From assembly GCA_900546885.1 (NCBI GenBank), contig UREN01000048.1, positions 1 to 13,795 of the forward strand: a DNA stretch of 13,795 bases, given 5' to 3'. Below the pieces are notes generated by a model, which ran no database searches, was not told where the DNA came from, and saw only the letters and a list, made by a program, of their open reading frames with translations. Made by a program: the position numbers and the translations under genes. Shown piece after piece: positions 1 to 7,029 of the stretch (its first letter is position 1; every line of letters begins with the position of its first letter). The stretch is from an uncultured Oscillospiraceae bacterium (GTDB lineage Bacteria; Bacillota; Clostridia; Oscillospirales; Ruminococcaceae).

Positions 1-21
1 ACCAAACTTGTAAAAAAAGGG

Positions 22-50
22 TTGTAGGGGATTGAAAGTTGTGCTATAGT
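22..50 (+). promoter_or_regulatory. Probable sigma-A promoter of the ROK repressor/left operon
   Basis: A TTGTAG -35-like hexamer at 22-27 is separated by exactly 17 bases from TATAGT at 45-50, and TG at 42-43 gives an extended -10 (TGCTATAGT). Transcription would start near 57, about 75 bases before the repressor start codon and just upstream of the palindrome at 64-88. The -35 is imperfect, but the extended -10 compensates. It is the best housekeeping-type promoter I can see on the plus strand, and no convincing second promoter is visible before the following genes. Confidence 0.6.
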
Positions 51-63
51 TTTTTCGTTCCAA

Positions 64-88
64 TTAGTAAATCCACTGGACAAACTAA
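64..88. promoter_or_regulatory. XylR-like 25-bp palindromic operator
   Basis: The stretch is a dyad centred on base 76. The outer arms are TTAGT (64-68) and ACTAA (84-88), the inner arms TCCA (72-75) and TGGA (77-80), so 18 of 24 non-central positions match. The right half, GACAAACTAA, closely resembles the half-site of the Bacillus xyl operator, which is bound by XylR, a ROK-family repressor. The dyad sits just after the predicted transcription start and immediately before the ROK gene. That is the expected place for autoregulation by blocking the polymerase. No second copy was found in the other intergenic gaps. Confidence 0.65.
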
Positions 89-130
89 ATCTGGCAAGAA
101 AATCTATCATAGAAAAGGGGCGGGAAAGGT

Positions 131-1324
131 TTGATTACACAGTATCTGATCCGCTCTGGAAATCTTCGGCAGATTTATCAGCTGATTGACCAGAACATTG
201 GCATCTCCCGGGCAAGGCTGGCAAAAATTACAAAGCTGAGCAAAACGACGGTGTCCAGCCTGGTGGACGAGCTGATTGCAGGCGGCTATGTGCTGGATTG
301 CGGCGCGGGCGCCAGCCAGCAGCAGGGCCGCCGCCCCAACGTTCTGCGGGTAAACGGCGCGGGCAATGTGGTTGCGGTAATCAGCTGGCGGCGCGCGCGG
401 CTGGATATTGCGCTGGTGGCCGCCGACAGCAAAGTGCTGCTGCGCAGCCAGGTGCCGCTGGAAGAGCAGGATGACGGTGTGGAAAAAATTACCCAGGCCT
501 TTTTCGGGACGCTGCTGCCCGCCGTGGGCAGTGCCCGCCTGATGGGGGTAAGCATCATCATTCCCGGCATTGTAGACAGCGAGCGCGGGCGCATTCTCTC
601 CACCGTGATTGGCGTGGGGTTTGAAGACCCGGTAATCGAGCGCCTGAGCCGTGCACTGGCAGGGTATTCGCTATGCTTTCTGAACGACACTGCCTGCTTT
701 GCCTATGCCGAAAGCGTGTTCACACGCATTGAAGAACCATATTTCGCCTATATCAACGTGTCGAAAGGCGTGGGCGCCTGCCTGTTTGCAGACGGCAAGA
801 TGCTGCGCGGCGCGGGGGCAATGGCCACCCAGTTCGGCCATTATTCCATCGACCGCAACGGGCCGGAGTGCCCGTGCGGCAACCGCGGCTGCCTGGAGCG
901 CATTGTGGGCGAAAACGCCCTGGGCGAGCGCGCGGCGGCATGCGGGCTGGACGTGAGCGCCCTGGCCGGGCGAAAGCTTTTGTACAGCGATGTGGGCGCC
1001 ATGGCGCAAAATGGCGATGTGCATGCGCGCGCGCTGATTCGCGGCCTTGCGCAGGACCTTGCGTGGGGCATTTCAAACCTGATTTCGCTGTTCAACCCGT
1101 CCCTCATCATCATTGGCGGCACCGGCGTGAAGCTGGGCCCGTGGTTTTTATCCGATTTGTGCACGGCGCTCTCTCATATGGGCTTTCGGGAGTTTGTCTC
1201 CCGTGTGCGCATGCAGTATTCCCAGCTGGGCCTTGATGCCGAGCTGACGGGGGCGGCGCAGTACTATATCGACCATCACTACGACTTTTCCGGCCAGATG
1301 CAGTGCGGGCTGTTCCTGCGCTGA
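131..1324 (+). CDS. ROK-family transcriptional repressor (XylR/NagC type)
   Basis: A 397-residue sugar-responsive repressor. Residues about 24-50 form a winged helix-turn-helix (ISRARLAKITKLSKTTVSSL) and QQGRRP at 64-69 is the usual wing. The rest is the sugar-kinase-like ROK domain: PGIVDS near 145-150, LNDTACFAYAE near 184-194, and the ROK zinc motif with H237, C247, C249 and C254 (CPCGNRGCLE). The DxGxT ATP-binding motif of true ROK kinases is replaced by SWRRARLDIAL, so this is a regulator, not a kinase. The start is TTG at 131, with AAAGGGG ending at 120 as ribosome binding site. It heads the left operon and has a XylR-like palindrome in its leader, so it probably represses itself and the importer/isomerase genes until a sugar binds. 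The inducer cannot be read from sequence; length and motifs are normal for the family. Confidence 0.93.
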   Translation: MITQYLIRSGNLRQIYQLIDQNIGISRARLAKITKLSKTTVSSLVDELIAGGYVLDCGAGASQQQGRRPNVLRVNGAGNVVAVISWRRARLDIALVAADSKVLLRSQVPLEEQDDGVEKITQAFFGTLLPAVGSARLMGVSIIIPGIVDSERGRILSTVIGVGFEDPVIERLSRALAGYSLCFLNDTACFAYAESVFTRIEEPYFAYINVSKGVGACLFADGKMLRGAGAMATQFGHYSIDRNGPECPCGNRGCLERIVGENALGERAAACGLDVSALAGRKLLYSDVGAMAQNGDVHARALIRGLAQDLAWGISNLISLFNPSLIIIGGTGVKLGPWFLSDLCTALSHMGFREFVSRVRMQYSQLGLDAELTGAAQYYIDHHYDFSGQMQCGLFLR

Positions 1325-1333
1325 GGCCGGTGC

Positions 1334-1362
1334 AAAGCGGGCGCCCGCTTTTGTTCTTTTCT
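1334..1362 (+). terminator. Intrinsic terminator (possibly leaky) after the ROK gene
   Basis: Bases 1334-1351 are a perfect 18-bp palindrome, AAAGCGG-GCGC-CCGCTTT. It gives a 7-bp stem with a GCGC loop, followed by the T-rich run TTTTGTTCTTTTCTT. It lies 10 bases after the repressor stop. Because no good promoter is seen before the next gene, it probably ends only part of the transcripts, lowering downstream expression relative to the repressor or the reverse after readthrough. The T-run is also half of a longer downstream hairpin, listed separately. Confidence 0.6.
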
Positions 1363-1389
1363 TCTGAAAGGAAAAAGAACAAAGGGCGC
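1341..1389 (+). other. Long hairpin overlapping the terminator
   Basis: GCGCCC (1341-1346) can pair with GGGCGC (1384-1389), and TTGTTCTTTTC (1351-1361) with GAAAAAGAACAA (1371-1382) around a loop near 1362-1370, with one bulged A. This structure uses the 3' arm and T-run of the terminator hairpin, so the two folds exclude each other. It ends about 25 bases before the next start codon. It may protect or process the downstream mRNA; its lower arm is made after the terminator, which argues against simple antitermination. Confidence 0.5.
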
Positions 1390-1414
1390 TATTTTGAAGA
1401 AAGGCGGTAGAAAG

Positions 1415-2230
1415 ATGACAAAACGGATCATCGGCGTGAATTCGAACTGCTATCACGGCTATTCCATTGAAGATGCGCTGGAGGGCATTGCGGCGGCCGG
1501 CTTCCATTATGTGGAACTGACGGCCACCAAGGGCTGGACAGAGCATGTGTTCCCGAACCAGAGCTTTGAAAAGCTGTGCGCCGTAAAAGATAAAATGGAG
1601 CAGCTGGGCCTTGTGCCGTTTTCCATGAGCGGGCACTGCAACCTGATGGACACCCAGCGCCTGCCGGATTTTGTGATGAACATGCGCCTTGCCCATTTCT
1701 TCGGCTGCGAGTATATCGTATCTTCCATTGGCGAGGCGCACCTGAAAGATAACGCCAAAACCGGCAACGAGCTGCTGGCCCAGAATATTCGCAGCCTGGT
1801 GCCCAGCCTGGAAAAGTATGGCCTTACCCTGGTGCTGGAGCTGCACGGCGAGCACGCCACAGGCACCATTATGAAAGAAATTGTAGACCTTGTGGGCTCG
1901 GCCCGCGTGAAAATCAACTACGACACAGCCAACTGCGTGTTCTATGGCGATGTGGATGCGGCCGACGATGTGGACACCTGCATGGATGACATTGCCTACC
2001 TGCACCTGAAGGATAAGGCCGGCGCGCGGAATGCGTGGGACTTCCCGGCTTTGGGCAAAGGCTATGTGGATTTTGAAACCATTTTTGCAAAGCTGGATGC
2101 CGCGCACAACAATTCGCCCTTCAGCGTGGAAATTGAGTTTACACAGGCCGGCCCCAAAGACCTGGCCGAGGTGAACGCCGCTGTGCGGGATTCGGCCGAA
2201 TACCTGAAAGCCCACGGCTTTGTGCTGTGA
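1415..2230 (+). CDS. Sugar isomerase/epimerase, xylose isomerase-like TIM barrel
   Basis: A 271-residue protein of the AP-endonuclease-2/xylose-isomerase-like TIM-barrel superfamily (sugar phosphate isomerase/epimerase, IolE-type). Acidic and histidine residues at the ends of late strands fit the family's divalent-metal site: E142 in LVLELHGE, D170 in NYDTAN, H197 in YLHLKD and E239 in FSVEIEF; GKGYVDF at 215-221 is also family-typical. There is no signal peptide, so it is cytoplasmic. I chose ATG 1415, which has AAAGG at 1400-1404, over the upstream in-frame TTG at 1394, which lacks a spaced site. It is the first gene after the ROK repressor, and the same operon has an oxidoreductase and a second TIM barrel. 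Isomerisation, 3-epimerisation, dehydration or keto-glycoside elimination are all possible for this fold. The substrate is unknown. Confidence 0.85.
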   Translation: MTKRIIGVNSNCYHGYSIEDALEGIAAAGFHYVELTATKGWTEHVFPNQSFEKLCAVKDKMEQLGLVPFSMSGHCNLMDTQRLPDFVMNMRLAHFFGCEYIVSSIGEAHLKDNAKTGNELLAQNIRSLVPSLEKYGLTLVLELHGEHATGTIMKEIVDLVGSARVKINYDTANCVFYGDVDAADDVDTCMDDIAYLHLKDKAGARNAWDFPALGKGYVDFETIFAKLDAAHNNSPFSVEIEFTQAGPKDLAEVNAAVRDSAEYLKAHGFVL

Positions 2231-2235
2231 GCGCC

Positions 2236-2289
2236 GCGGGGCGGGGCCCCGCTTGCCAAAAAGCTTTTACGGCGCAATACGCCGAAAAG
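2236..2289 (+). other. Two tandem hairpins in the gap before the binding-protein gene
   Basis: Hairpin one is GCGGGGC (2236-2242), loop GGG, GCCCCGC (2246-2252), a perfect 7-bp stem. Hairpin two is CTTTT-A-CGGCG (2264-2274), loop CAATA, CGCCG-AAAAG (2280-2289), 10 bp with one bulged A. The second ends 12 bases before the AGGAGG ribosome binding site at 2302-2307. Such stems in front of binding-protein genes commonly stabilise the mRNA segment or mark processing sites, giving binding protein in excess of the membrane parts. Neither has a proper T-run, so I do not call them terminators. Confidence 0.5.
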
Positions 2290-2316
2290 AATATTATTAT
2301 CAGGAGGAGACCTAAC

Positions 2317-3354
2317 ATGAAAAAGATTCTGGCAATCATGCTGGTTGCCGCGCTTGCACTGGCGCTGGTGGCCTGCGGCGGCACGCCTGCCTCTTCCGGC
2401 AGCACTGCTTCCACGGCTGCATCCGGTTCCACGGCGGCTTCCGGCACGGCCACGGACCTGACGTTCGGCTATATCGCGTACGATATGTCCGACATCTGGA
2501 ACGAGTATTCCGCAAAGGCGTTTGAGTACGCCGCCGAGCAGAACGGTGTGGAAACCGTTGTGCTCGATTCCAAGAACAGCCTGGAAGAATCCATCACCGC
2601 GATGGAATCCCTCATCCAGCAGGGTGTGGACGGCATTTCCATCTTCCCCATCTCCACCGAGCAGGGTGCGCAGCTGGTGAAAATGGCCAACGAGGCCGGT
2701 ATCCCCGTTACGGTTGAGAACTTCGCAATGGACGACATCGAAGACCCGGGCGACTACATCGCCTCTGTGGCCTGTGAGTACGACCTGATTGGCGAGGCCG
2801 CCATTAAGTGGATTGCCGAGCAGCAGGAGGGTGCCCGCATCTTCTTCTGCGCTGGCCAGCAGGGCGCCGGTGTGTACGAGAAGTACCAGGAAGGCGTGGA
2901 CCGCGCTGTGGAAGAGCTGGGCGACAAGGTGGAGATTGTTTCCACCCTGCACGCTGACTGGCTCACCGACAAGGCCTACACCGTCACCACCGACCTCATC
3001 AACTCCGGCACCGAGTTCGACTACATCTTTGCCAACAACGGCATGATGGCTCAGGGCTGCTACAACGCCCTGAAGGACGCCGGCAAAGAGAACATCCCCA
3101 TCGTGTCCACCGGTGGTTCCCCGGACGACTTCCAGATGCTGCAGGACGGCGTTGAGGCTGCCTGCATGACGGCCCCGGTTTCCATCCAGGGCGTGAAGAC
3201 GTTCCTGAACCTGTACAACAAGGTGGCGCTGGGCGAAGACCCCGCCGAGAAGTTCACCGCCCTGCCCGTTATCCCTGTGACGGCTGACGACACCAGCGCT
3301 TACATTGCCTGGGATGACTATGCCGCTGCTTACGAGTACCTGCAGGCGAACTGA
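2317..3354 (+). CDS. CUT2 ABC transporter sugar-binding lipoprotein (RbsB-like)
   Basis: A 345-residue periplasmic-binding-protein type 1 (Peripla_BP_4, ribose/galactose class) lipoprotein. It has a signal peptide of residues 1-19 with lipobox LVAC and lipidated C20, then a Ser/Thr/Ala/Gly-rich tether to about residue 46. The binding domain starts at DLTFGYIAYDMSDIW and includes IQQGVDGISIFPIS and NEAGIPVTVEN, typical of this family. It captures a monosaccharide or polyol outside the membrane and delivers it to the following ATPase and permease. ATG 2317 has a textbook AGGAGG at 2302-2307; the upstream in-frame start at 2227 would bury the signal peptide. Codons are more C- and AAG-biased than in neighbouring genes, consistent with high expression. 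The ligand is not predictable by eye. Confidence 0.93.
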   Translation: MKKILAIMLVAALALALVACGGTPASSGSTASTAASGSTAASGTATDLTFGYIAYDMSDIWNEYSAKAFEYAAEQNGVETVVLDSKNSLEESITAMESLIQQGVDGISIFPISTEQGAQLVKMANEAGIPVTVENFAMDDIEDPGDYIASVACEYDLIGEAAIKWIAEQQEGARIFFCAGQQGAGVYEKYQEGVDRAVEELGDKVEIVSTLHADWLTDKAYTVTTDLINSGTEFDYIFANNGMMAQGCYNALKDAGKENIPIVSTGGSPDDFQMLQDGVEAACMTAPVSIQGVKTFLNLYNKVALGEDPAEKFTALPVIPVTADDTSAYIAWDDYAAAYEYLQAN

Positions 3355-3364
3355 CAAAGGCTGT

Positions 3365-3473
3365 TGCCGCCCGTGTGCGGCATAACCGCTGATTGAGAAG
3401 CAACATGCATCCACCGGCCGGCCGCGGTGTGAGGGCTGGGCCTGCGCCCGCCTTCCGCCGGGCCGGCCGGCGG
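3365..3473 (+). other. G+C-rich hairpins between binding protein and ATPase genes
   Basis: The 152-base gap 3355-3506 carries TGCCGC (3365-3370) pairing with GCGGCA (3377-3382). Further on, CCGCCGG (3455-3461) pairs perfectly with CCGGCGG (3467-3473). An alternative longer fold joins CACCG and GCCGGCC (3412-3423) to GGCCGGC (3461-3467) and CGGTG (3471-3475) across a loop. No T-run follows. Position and strength suggest a 3'-end stabiliser or partial polymerase block that raises binding protein over ATPase and permease. Confidence 0.5.
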
Positions 3474-3506
3474 TGTGTTTATTCGAAGAAGAGGGTGAGA
3501 GCTGCC

Positions 3507-5033
3507 ATGTCGATCGACTATGAGAATCGCAAACCGGTGATCTCCATGAAGGGCATCAAAAAGGAGTTCTCCGGTGTGTGGGCGCTGTCGGGCATCACGT
3601 TCGACGTCTATGCCGGCGAGGTGCACTGCCTTGTGGGTGAAAACGGCGCCGGAAAATCCACTCTGATGAAGGTGCTGTCCGGCGCGTATACCCCGACGGC
3701 CGGCTCTATTGAAGTGGATGGAAAAACCTATCAGAAACTGGACCCTACGCTTTCCAAACAGCTGGGCATCAACATCGTCTATCAGGAAAACGACCTTGTG
3801 CCCAGCATGGACGTGGTGGAAAATATCTATGTAGGCAATGAAAAGGTAAAGGGTCCCGGCCTTGTGGATTATAAGGCCATGGAAGCCGAGACCCGCCGCC
3901 AGATGGAAGAGCTTGGCATTGATTTGAAGCTGAGCACCAAAATTGAAGACCTTTCGGTCTCTGACCAGCAGTTTGTAAAAATTTTGAAAGCACTCAGTGT
4001 GCAGCCGCGCGTGCTGATTATGGATGAGCCAACCTCCATGTTCAACGTAGAGGATGCCGCCAAGGTGCTGGAACTGACAAAGAGAATCACGGAAAAGGGC
4101 ATTGGCATCATTTACATTTCGCATTTTCTCAATGAAGTGGTGCAGATTGCAGACCGCATTACCGTCATTCGCGACGGTGCGGTCGTCCGTACTTATACGA
4201 ATGAAAACCGGGATACGCCAATTACCACCATCACGCAGGACATGGTGGGCCGCCCGGTGGACATGTTCTATGACAAAGAAAAATGCCCCATTGGCGATGT
4301 GATGCTGGAGGTGAAAGACCTTCAGCTTACAAAGGACAGCCCCAAAGTGAGCTTTACTGTGCGCAAGGGCGAGATTGTGGGCTTTTCCGGCATGGTGGGC
4401 TCTGGCCGCACCGAATTGGTGCGCGCGCTGGTGGGCGCGGACAGCCGCTTTGGCGGGCGCATCTTCATCAACGGAAAAGAAGTACAGATTCATAACCCCA
4501 ACGACAGCATCAACGCCGGCATTGCCTTCATCACAGAAGACCGCCAGAAGCTTGGCCTGATGCTGCATGCCAGCGTGCTGGAAAACAGCACCATCCTGGG
4601 CCTGCGCGAAAAAATCAAAGGCTTTTTTGTAAACGTGAAAAAGTTCCCCCCGCTGGTTGAGCCGCTTTTGAAAAATCTTCGCGTGAAAACACCCAGTGTG
4701 TGGACAGAAGCGGTGTATCTCTCGGGCGGCAACCAGCAGAAGGTTGTTCTGGCAAAATGGCTGTTTGCCGAGCAGGATATCTATATTTTTGACGAGCCCA
4801 CCCGCGGCATTGACGTGAATGCCAAGGCCGAGTTCTACAAGCAGATGAGCGAGCTGACAAAGCAGGGCAAGTGCATCCTGATGATCAGTTCCGACATGCC
4901 GGAGCTGATCAGCATGAGCGACCGCGTGCTGGTGGTGCGCGACGGCGCCATCGATTGTGAGCTTACCGGGCAGGATATCAACGAGCAGGAAATCATCAAA
5001 CGTGCGTTAGGAGTGAAGAAAAATGGCAGATAA
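3507..5033 (+). CDS. CUT2 ABC transporter ATPase with two nucleotide-binding domains (RbsA-like)
   Basis: A 508-residue cytoplasmic ATPase made of two fused ABC domains, the normal CUT2 (RbsA/MglA/XylG) arrangement and length. Domain one has Walker A GENGAGKST (44-52), Walker B LIMDEPTS (170-177) and the switch histidine H206. Its signature, LSVSDQQ (149-155), has Ser where RbsA proteins usually have Gly. Domain two has the family's degenerate Walker A GMVGSGRTE (295-303), an intact LSGGNQQK (405-412) and IFDEPTRGID (427-436). ATG 3507 is preceded by GAGGGTGAG, and the in-frame codons upstream cross a G+C-rich hairpin region, so the longer frame from 3393 is not the gene. The end overlaps the permease start by 11 bases, implying translational coupling. 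It powers uptake of the sugar bound by the lipoprotein gene upstream. Confidence 0.95.
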   Translation: MSIDYENRKPVISMKGIKKEFSGVWALSGITFDVYAGEVHCLVGENGAGKSTLMKVLSGAYTPTAGSIEVDGKTYQKLDPTLSKQLGINIVYQENDLVPSMDVVENIYVGNEKVKGPGLVDYKAMEAETRRQMEELGIDLKLSTKIEDLSVSDQQFVKILKALSVQPRVLIMDEPTSMFNVEDAAKVLELTKRITEKGIGIIYISHFLNEVVQIADRITVIRDGAVVRTYTNENRDTPITTITQDMVGRPVDMFYDKEKCPIGDVMLEVKDLQLTKDSPKVSFTVRKGEIVGFSGMVGSGRTELVRALVGADSRFGGRIFINGKEVQIHNPNDSINAGIAFITEDRQKLGLMLHASVLENSTILGLREKIKGFFVNVKKFPPLVEPLLKNLRVKTPSVWTEAVYLSGGNQQKVVLAKWLFAEQDIYIFDEPTRGIDVNAKAEFYKQMSELTKQGKCILMISSDMPELISMSDRVLVVRDGAIDCELTGQDINEQEIIKRALGVKKNGR

Positions 5034-5985
5034 AGTGGGCAAATCCTCTGTGGCAAAAAAGCTGATAAAAGACCAGCGCGTGCTGCTTGCCATCGTCATT
5101 GCAATCATTATCGTTGTCGTTTCTATCATCAACCCGAACTTCATCGGTATCAGCAACATCGTGGCAATCTTTCAGCAAATTTGTGTGCTGGGCATTCTCA
5201 CCATGGCCATGAGCATCCTGCTGATTTCCGGCGGTGTTGACCTTTCTGTCGGCAATATCATGGTGCTCAGCGGCGTGGTGATGTATGTGGTGCTGAACAA
5301 CGGCCTGCCCACGGCGGCGGCTGTGGTGGCCGGGCTTGTCACCGGCATGGCCTGCGGCCTGCTGAACGGCATCATCATCTCGAAAAGCAAGTGCATCCCC
5401 CTTGTCATCACGCTGGGCACCAGCAAAATGTTCTACGGCATGGCGCTTACGGTTTCCGGCGGGCGCATCATGAACTTCGGCGGCGCGTTCAATGGCCTGA
5501 AAACCAAGTTTTTCGAGGTGTTCTCGCCCATGCTGCTGGTGCTGCTGGCCATGGTGCTGATTGCCTATTTCATGATGACCTACACCAAGTTTGGCCGCCG
5601 TGTGGTGGCCCTGGGCGGCAACGAGAAAAACGCTTTCCTCTCGGGCATCAATGTCACGCGCTATAAAATGATTGTGTACGCCATTTCCGGCCTGTTCTGC
5701 GCCGTGGCCAGCATTGTGTTTGTGGCGCGCATCGATTCCATCACCTCCAACGCCGGCACCAACTATGAAACGAACGCCCTGGCGGCTGCCATCATCGGCG
5801 GCGTAACCTTTGACGGCGGCAAGGGCACCATTGGCGGCGCTTTCCTGGGCTGCCTGCTGATGGGCGTCATTTCGAACGCCATGAACATCCTGGGTGTGGA
5901 CACCAACGTGCAGACCATCATCACGGGTGCCATCATTGTGGGCGCAGTGGTGCTCAGCAATATCAACAACATCAGAAAGAAATAA
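5023..5985 (+). CDS. CUT2 ABC transporter permease (RbsC-like)
   Basis: A 320-residue polytopic membrane protein of the branched-chain amino-acid/ribose permease family (BPD_transp_2). The first membrane segment is about residues 20-38. SGGVDLSVG (69-77), ALGGN...AFLSGI (196-209), the cytoplasmic loop that contacts the ATPase, and IGGVTFDGGKGTIGG (258-272) are RbsC-class signatures. About eight to ten membrane spans are visible. ATG 5023 lies inside the end of the ATPase gene, with GGAG at 5010-5013 as ribosome binding site. It presumably works as a homodimer with the preceding ATPase. The full binding protein-ATPase-permease set is present and intact, so the importer should be functional. 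Which sugar it carries cannot be told from the permease. Confidence 0.94.
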   Translation: MADKVGKSSVAKKLIKDQRVLLAIVIAIIIVVVSIINPNFIGISNIVAIFQQICVLGILTMAMSILLISGGVDLSVGNIMVLSGVVMYVVLNNGLPTAAAVVAGLVTGMACGLLNGIIISKSKCIPLVITLGTSKMFYGMALTVSGGRIMNFGGAFNGLKTKFFEVFSPMLLVLLAMVLIAYFMMTYTKFGRRVVALGGNEKNAFLSGINVTRYKMIVYAISGLFCAVASIVFVARIDSITSNAGTNYETNALAAAIIGGVTFDGGKGTIGGAFLGCLLMGVISNAMNILGVDTNVQTIITGAIIVGAVVLSNINNIRKK

Positions 5986-6006
5986 GCGCCGAAAGGAGTG
6001 GTTGCC

Positions 6007-7005
6007 TTGGTACATGTCGCGATCATCGGCGCAGGCTTCATGGGCAAAACCCATCTGACAGCCTACAAGGCTATGAACAATGCAAAGGTCACCGCCGTGT
6101 GTGACCTGAATGAAACGCAGGGGCGCGCGCTGGCCGAAGAGGCCAGCTGTGCCTGGTATGCAGACGGGGACGAGATGCTGCGCACCGCCCGGGTGGATGC
6201 AGTAGACATCTGCCTGCCCACCTTTTTGCACGAGCAGTATGCCCTGCTTGCGGCAAAATACAAAAAACACATTCTGTGCGAAAAGCCGGTTACGCTTTCG
6301 CTGGAATCGCTGGACAGAATGCTTCGCGCTGCCGAAGAGGCCGGCGTGCAGTTTGCCGTGGGGCAGGCCGTGCGCTTCTGGCCGGAGTATGTAAAGGCCA
6401 AGGAATTGTACGACAGCGGGGTGCTGGGCACGGTGAAATATGCCCGTGCCAGCCGCCTTTCCGTGCACCCCGCGTGGAGCGAGTGGTACCGCAAGCCGGA
6501 AAACAGCGGCGGCGGCCTGTTCGACCTGCACCTGCACGATATCGATTACCTGTGCTATATTTTCGGCCGGGTGAAACAGGTGTATGCCGTGGGCCGCAAA
6601 AACGATGTGGGCTGCTGGAACCATGTGGCCAGTTCGCTGACCTTTGAAAACGGCGTGCAGGCCATGGCCGAGGGCATCATCGAGATGCCCAAGGGCTTCC
6701 CCTTCACCATGGAACTGAATGTGGTGGGCGATGAAAAGGCTGTGTGCTACCGCATGCGCGCGGGCGCCAACCTGGAGGATGTGGCCTCTGCCATCCGCGA
6801 GACGTGGCTGTACGGCGGCGAAGAGCCGGAAAAACTGGAGATTGAGCCGTACGACGCCTATCAGAAGGAGCTGGAGCATTTTATTGGGCACATTGACGCG
6901 GGTACGCCCATCACGGCCATCACCCCGCAGGATGTGCGCCATGTGCTCACGGTGATTCATGCCATCCGCACATCCCTGGAAACGGGCATGACGGTGGCGC
7001 TGTAA
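6007..7005 (+). CDS. Gfo/Idh/MocA-family NAD(P)-dependent oxidoreductase
   Basis: A 332-residue cytoplasmic dehydrogenase. The N-terminal Rossmann fold opens with VAIIGAGFMG (GxGxxG at 8-13). The family lysine motif is CEKPV (91-95, K93), followed by the C-terminal alpha/beta domain with GGGLFDLHLHDIDYL (168-182), whose Asp and His normally act in catalysis. Members oxidise or reduce one sugar or polyol hydroxyl: inositol 2-dehydrogenase, 1,5-anhydrofructose reductase, glucoside 3-dehydrogenase. I prefer TTG at 6007, eight bases after AAAGGAG (5992-5998), over GTG 5998, which lies inside that ribosome binding site. It sits between the permease and a TIM-barrel isomerase with gaps of about 20 bases. 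Together they suggest oxidation of the imported sugar to a keto form that an isomerase then handles. The exact substrate is unknown. Confidence 0.92.
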   Translation: MVHVAIIGAGFMGKTHLTAYKAMNNAKVTAVCDLNETQGRALAEEASCAWYADGDEMLRTARVDAVDICLPTFLHEQYALLAAKYKKHILCEKPVTLSLESLDRMLRAAEEAGVQFAVGQAVRFWPEYVKAKELYDSGVLGTVKYARASRLSVHPAWSEWYRKPENSGGGLFDLHLHDIDYLCYIFGRVKQVYAVGRKNDVGCWNHVASSLTFENGVQAMAEGIIEMPKGFPFTMELNVVGDEKAVCYRMRAGANLEDVASAIRETWLYGGEEPEKLEIEPYDAYQKELEHFIGHIDAGTPITAITPQDVRHVLTVIHAIRTSLETGMTVAL

Positions 7006-7029
7006 CAGACGGAAGGGAGTGTGCCGCAG

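Noticed and set aside
131..1324. ROK protein as a sugar kinase that would supply phosphorylated substrate
   Set aside because: It has an N-terminal DNA-binding domain and lacks the DxGxT ATP-binding motif of ROK kinases, so it is a repressor.
1390..1395. TATTTT as a -10 for the first TIM-barrel gene
   Set aside because: No acceptable -35 lies 16-18 bases upstream; the match is likely chance in an A/T-rich spacer.
2062..4568. Long minus-strand open frames (412 and 450 codons) antisense to the binding protein and ATPase genes
   Set aside because: Codon-bias shadows of the lipoprotein and the double-domain ATPase, without motifs or ribosome binding sites.
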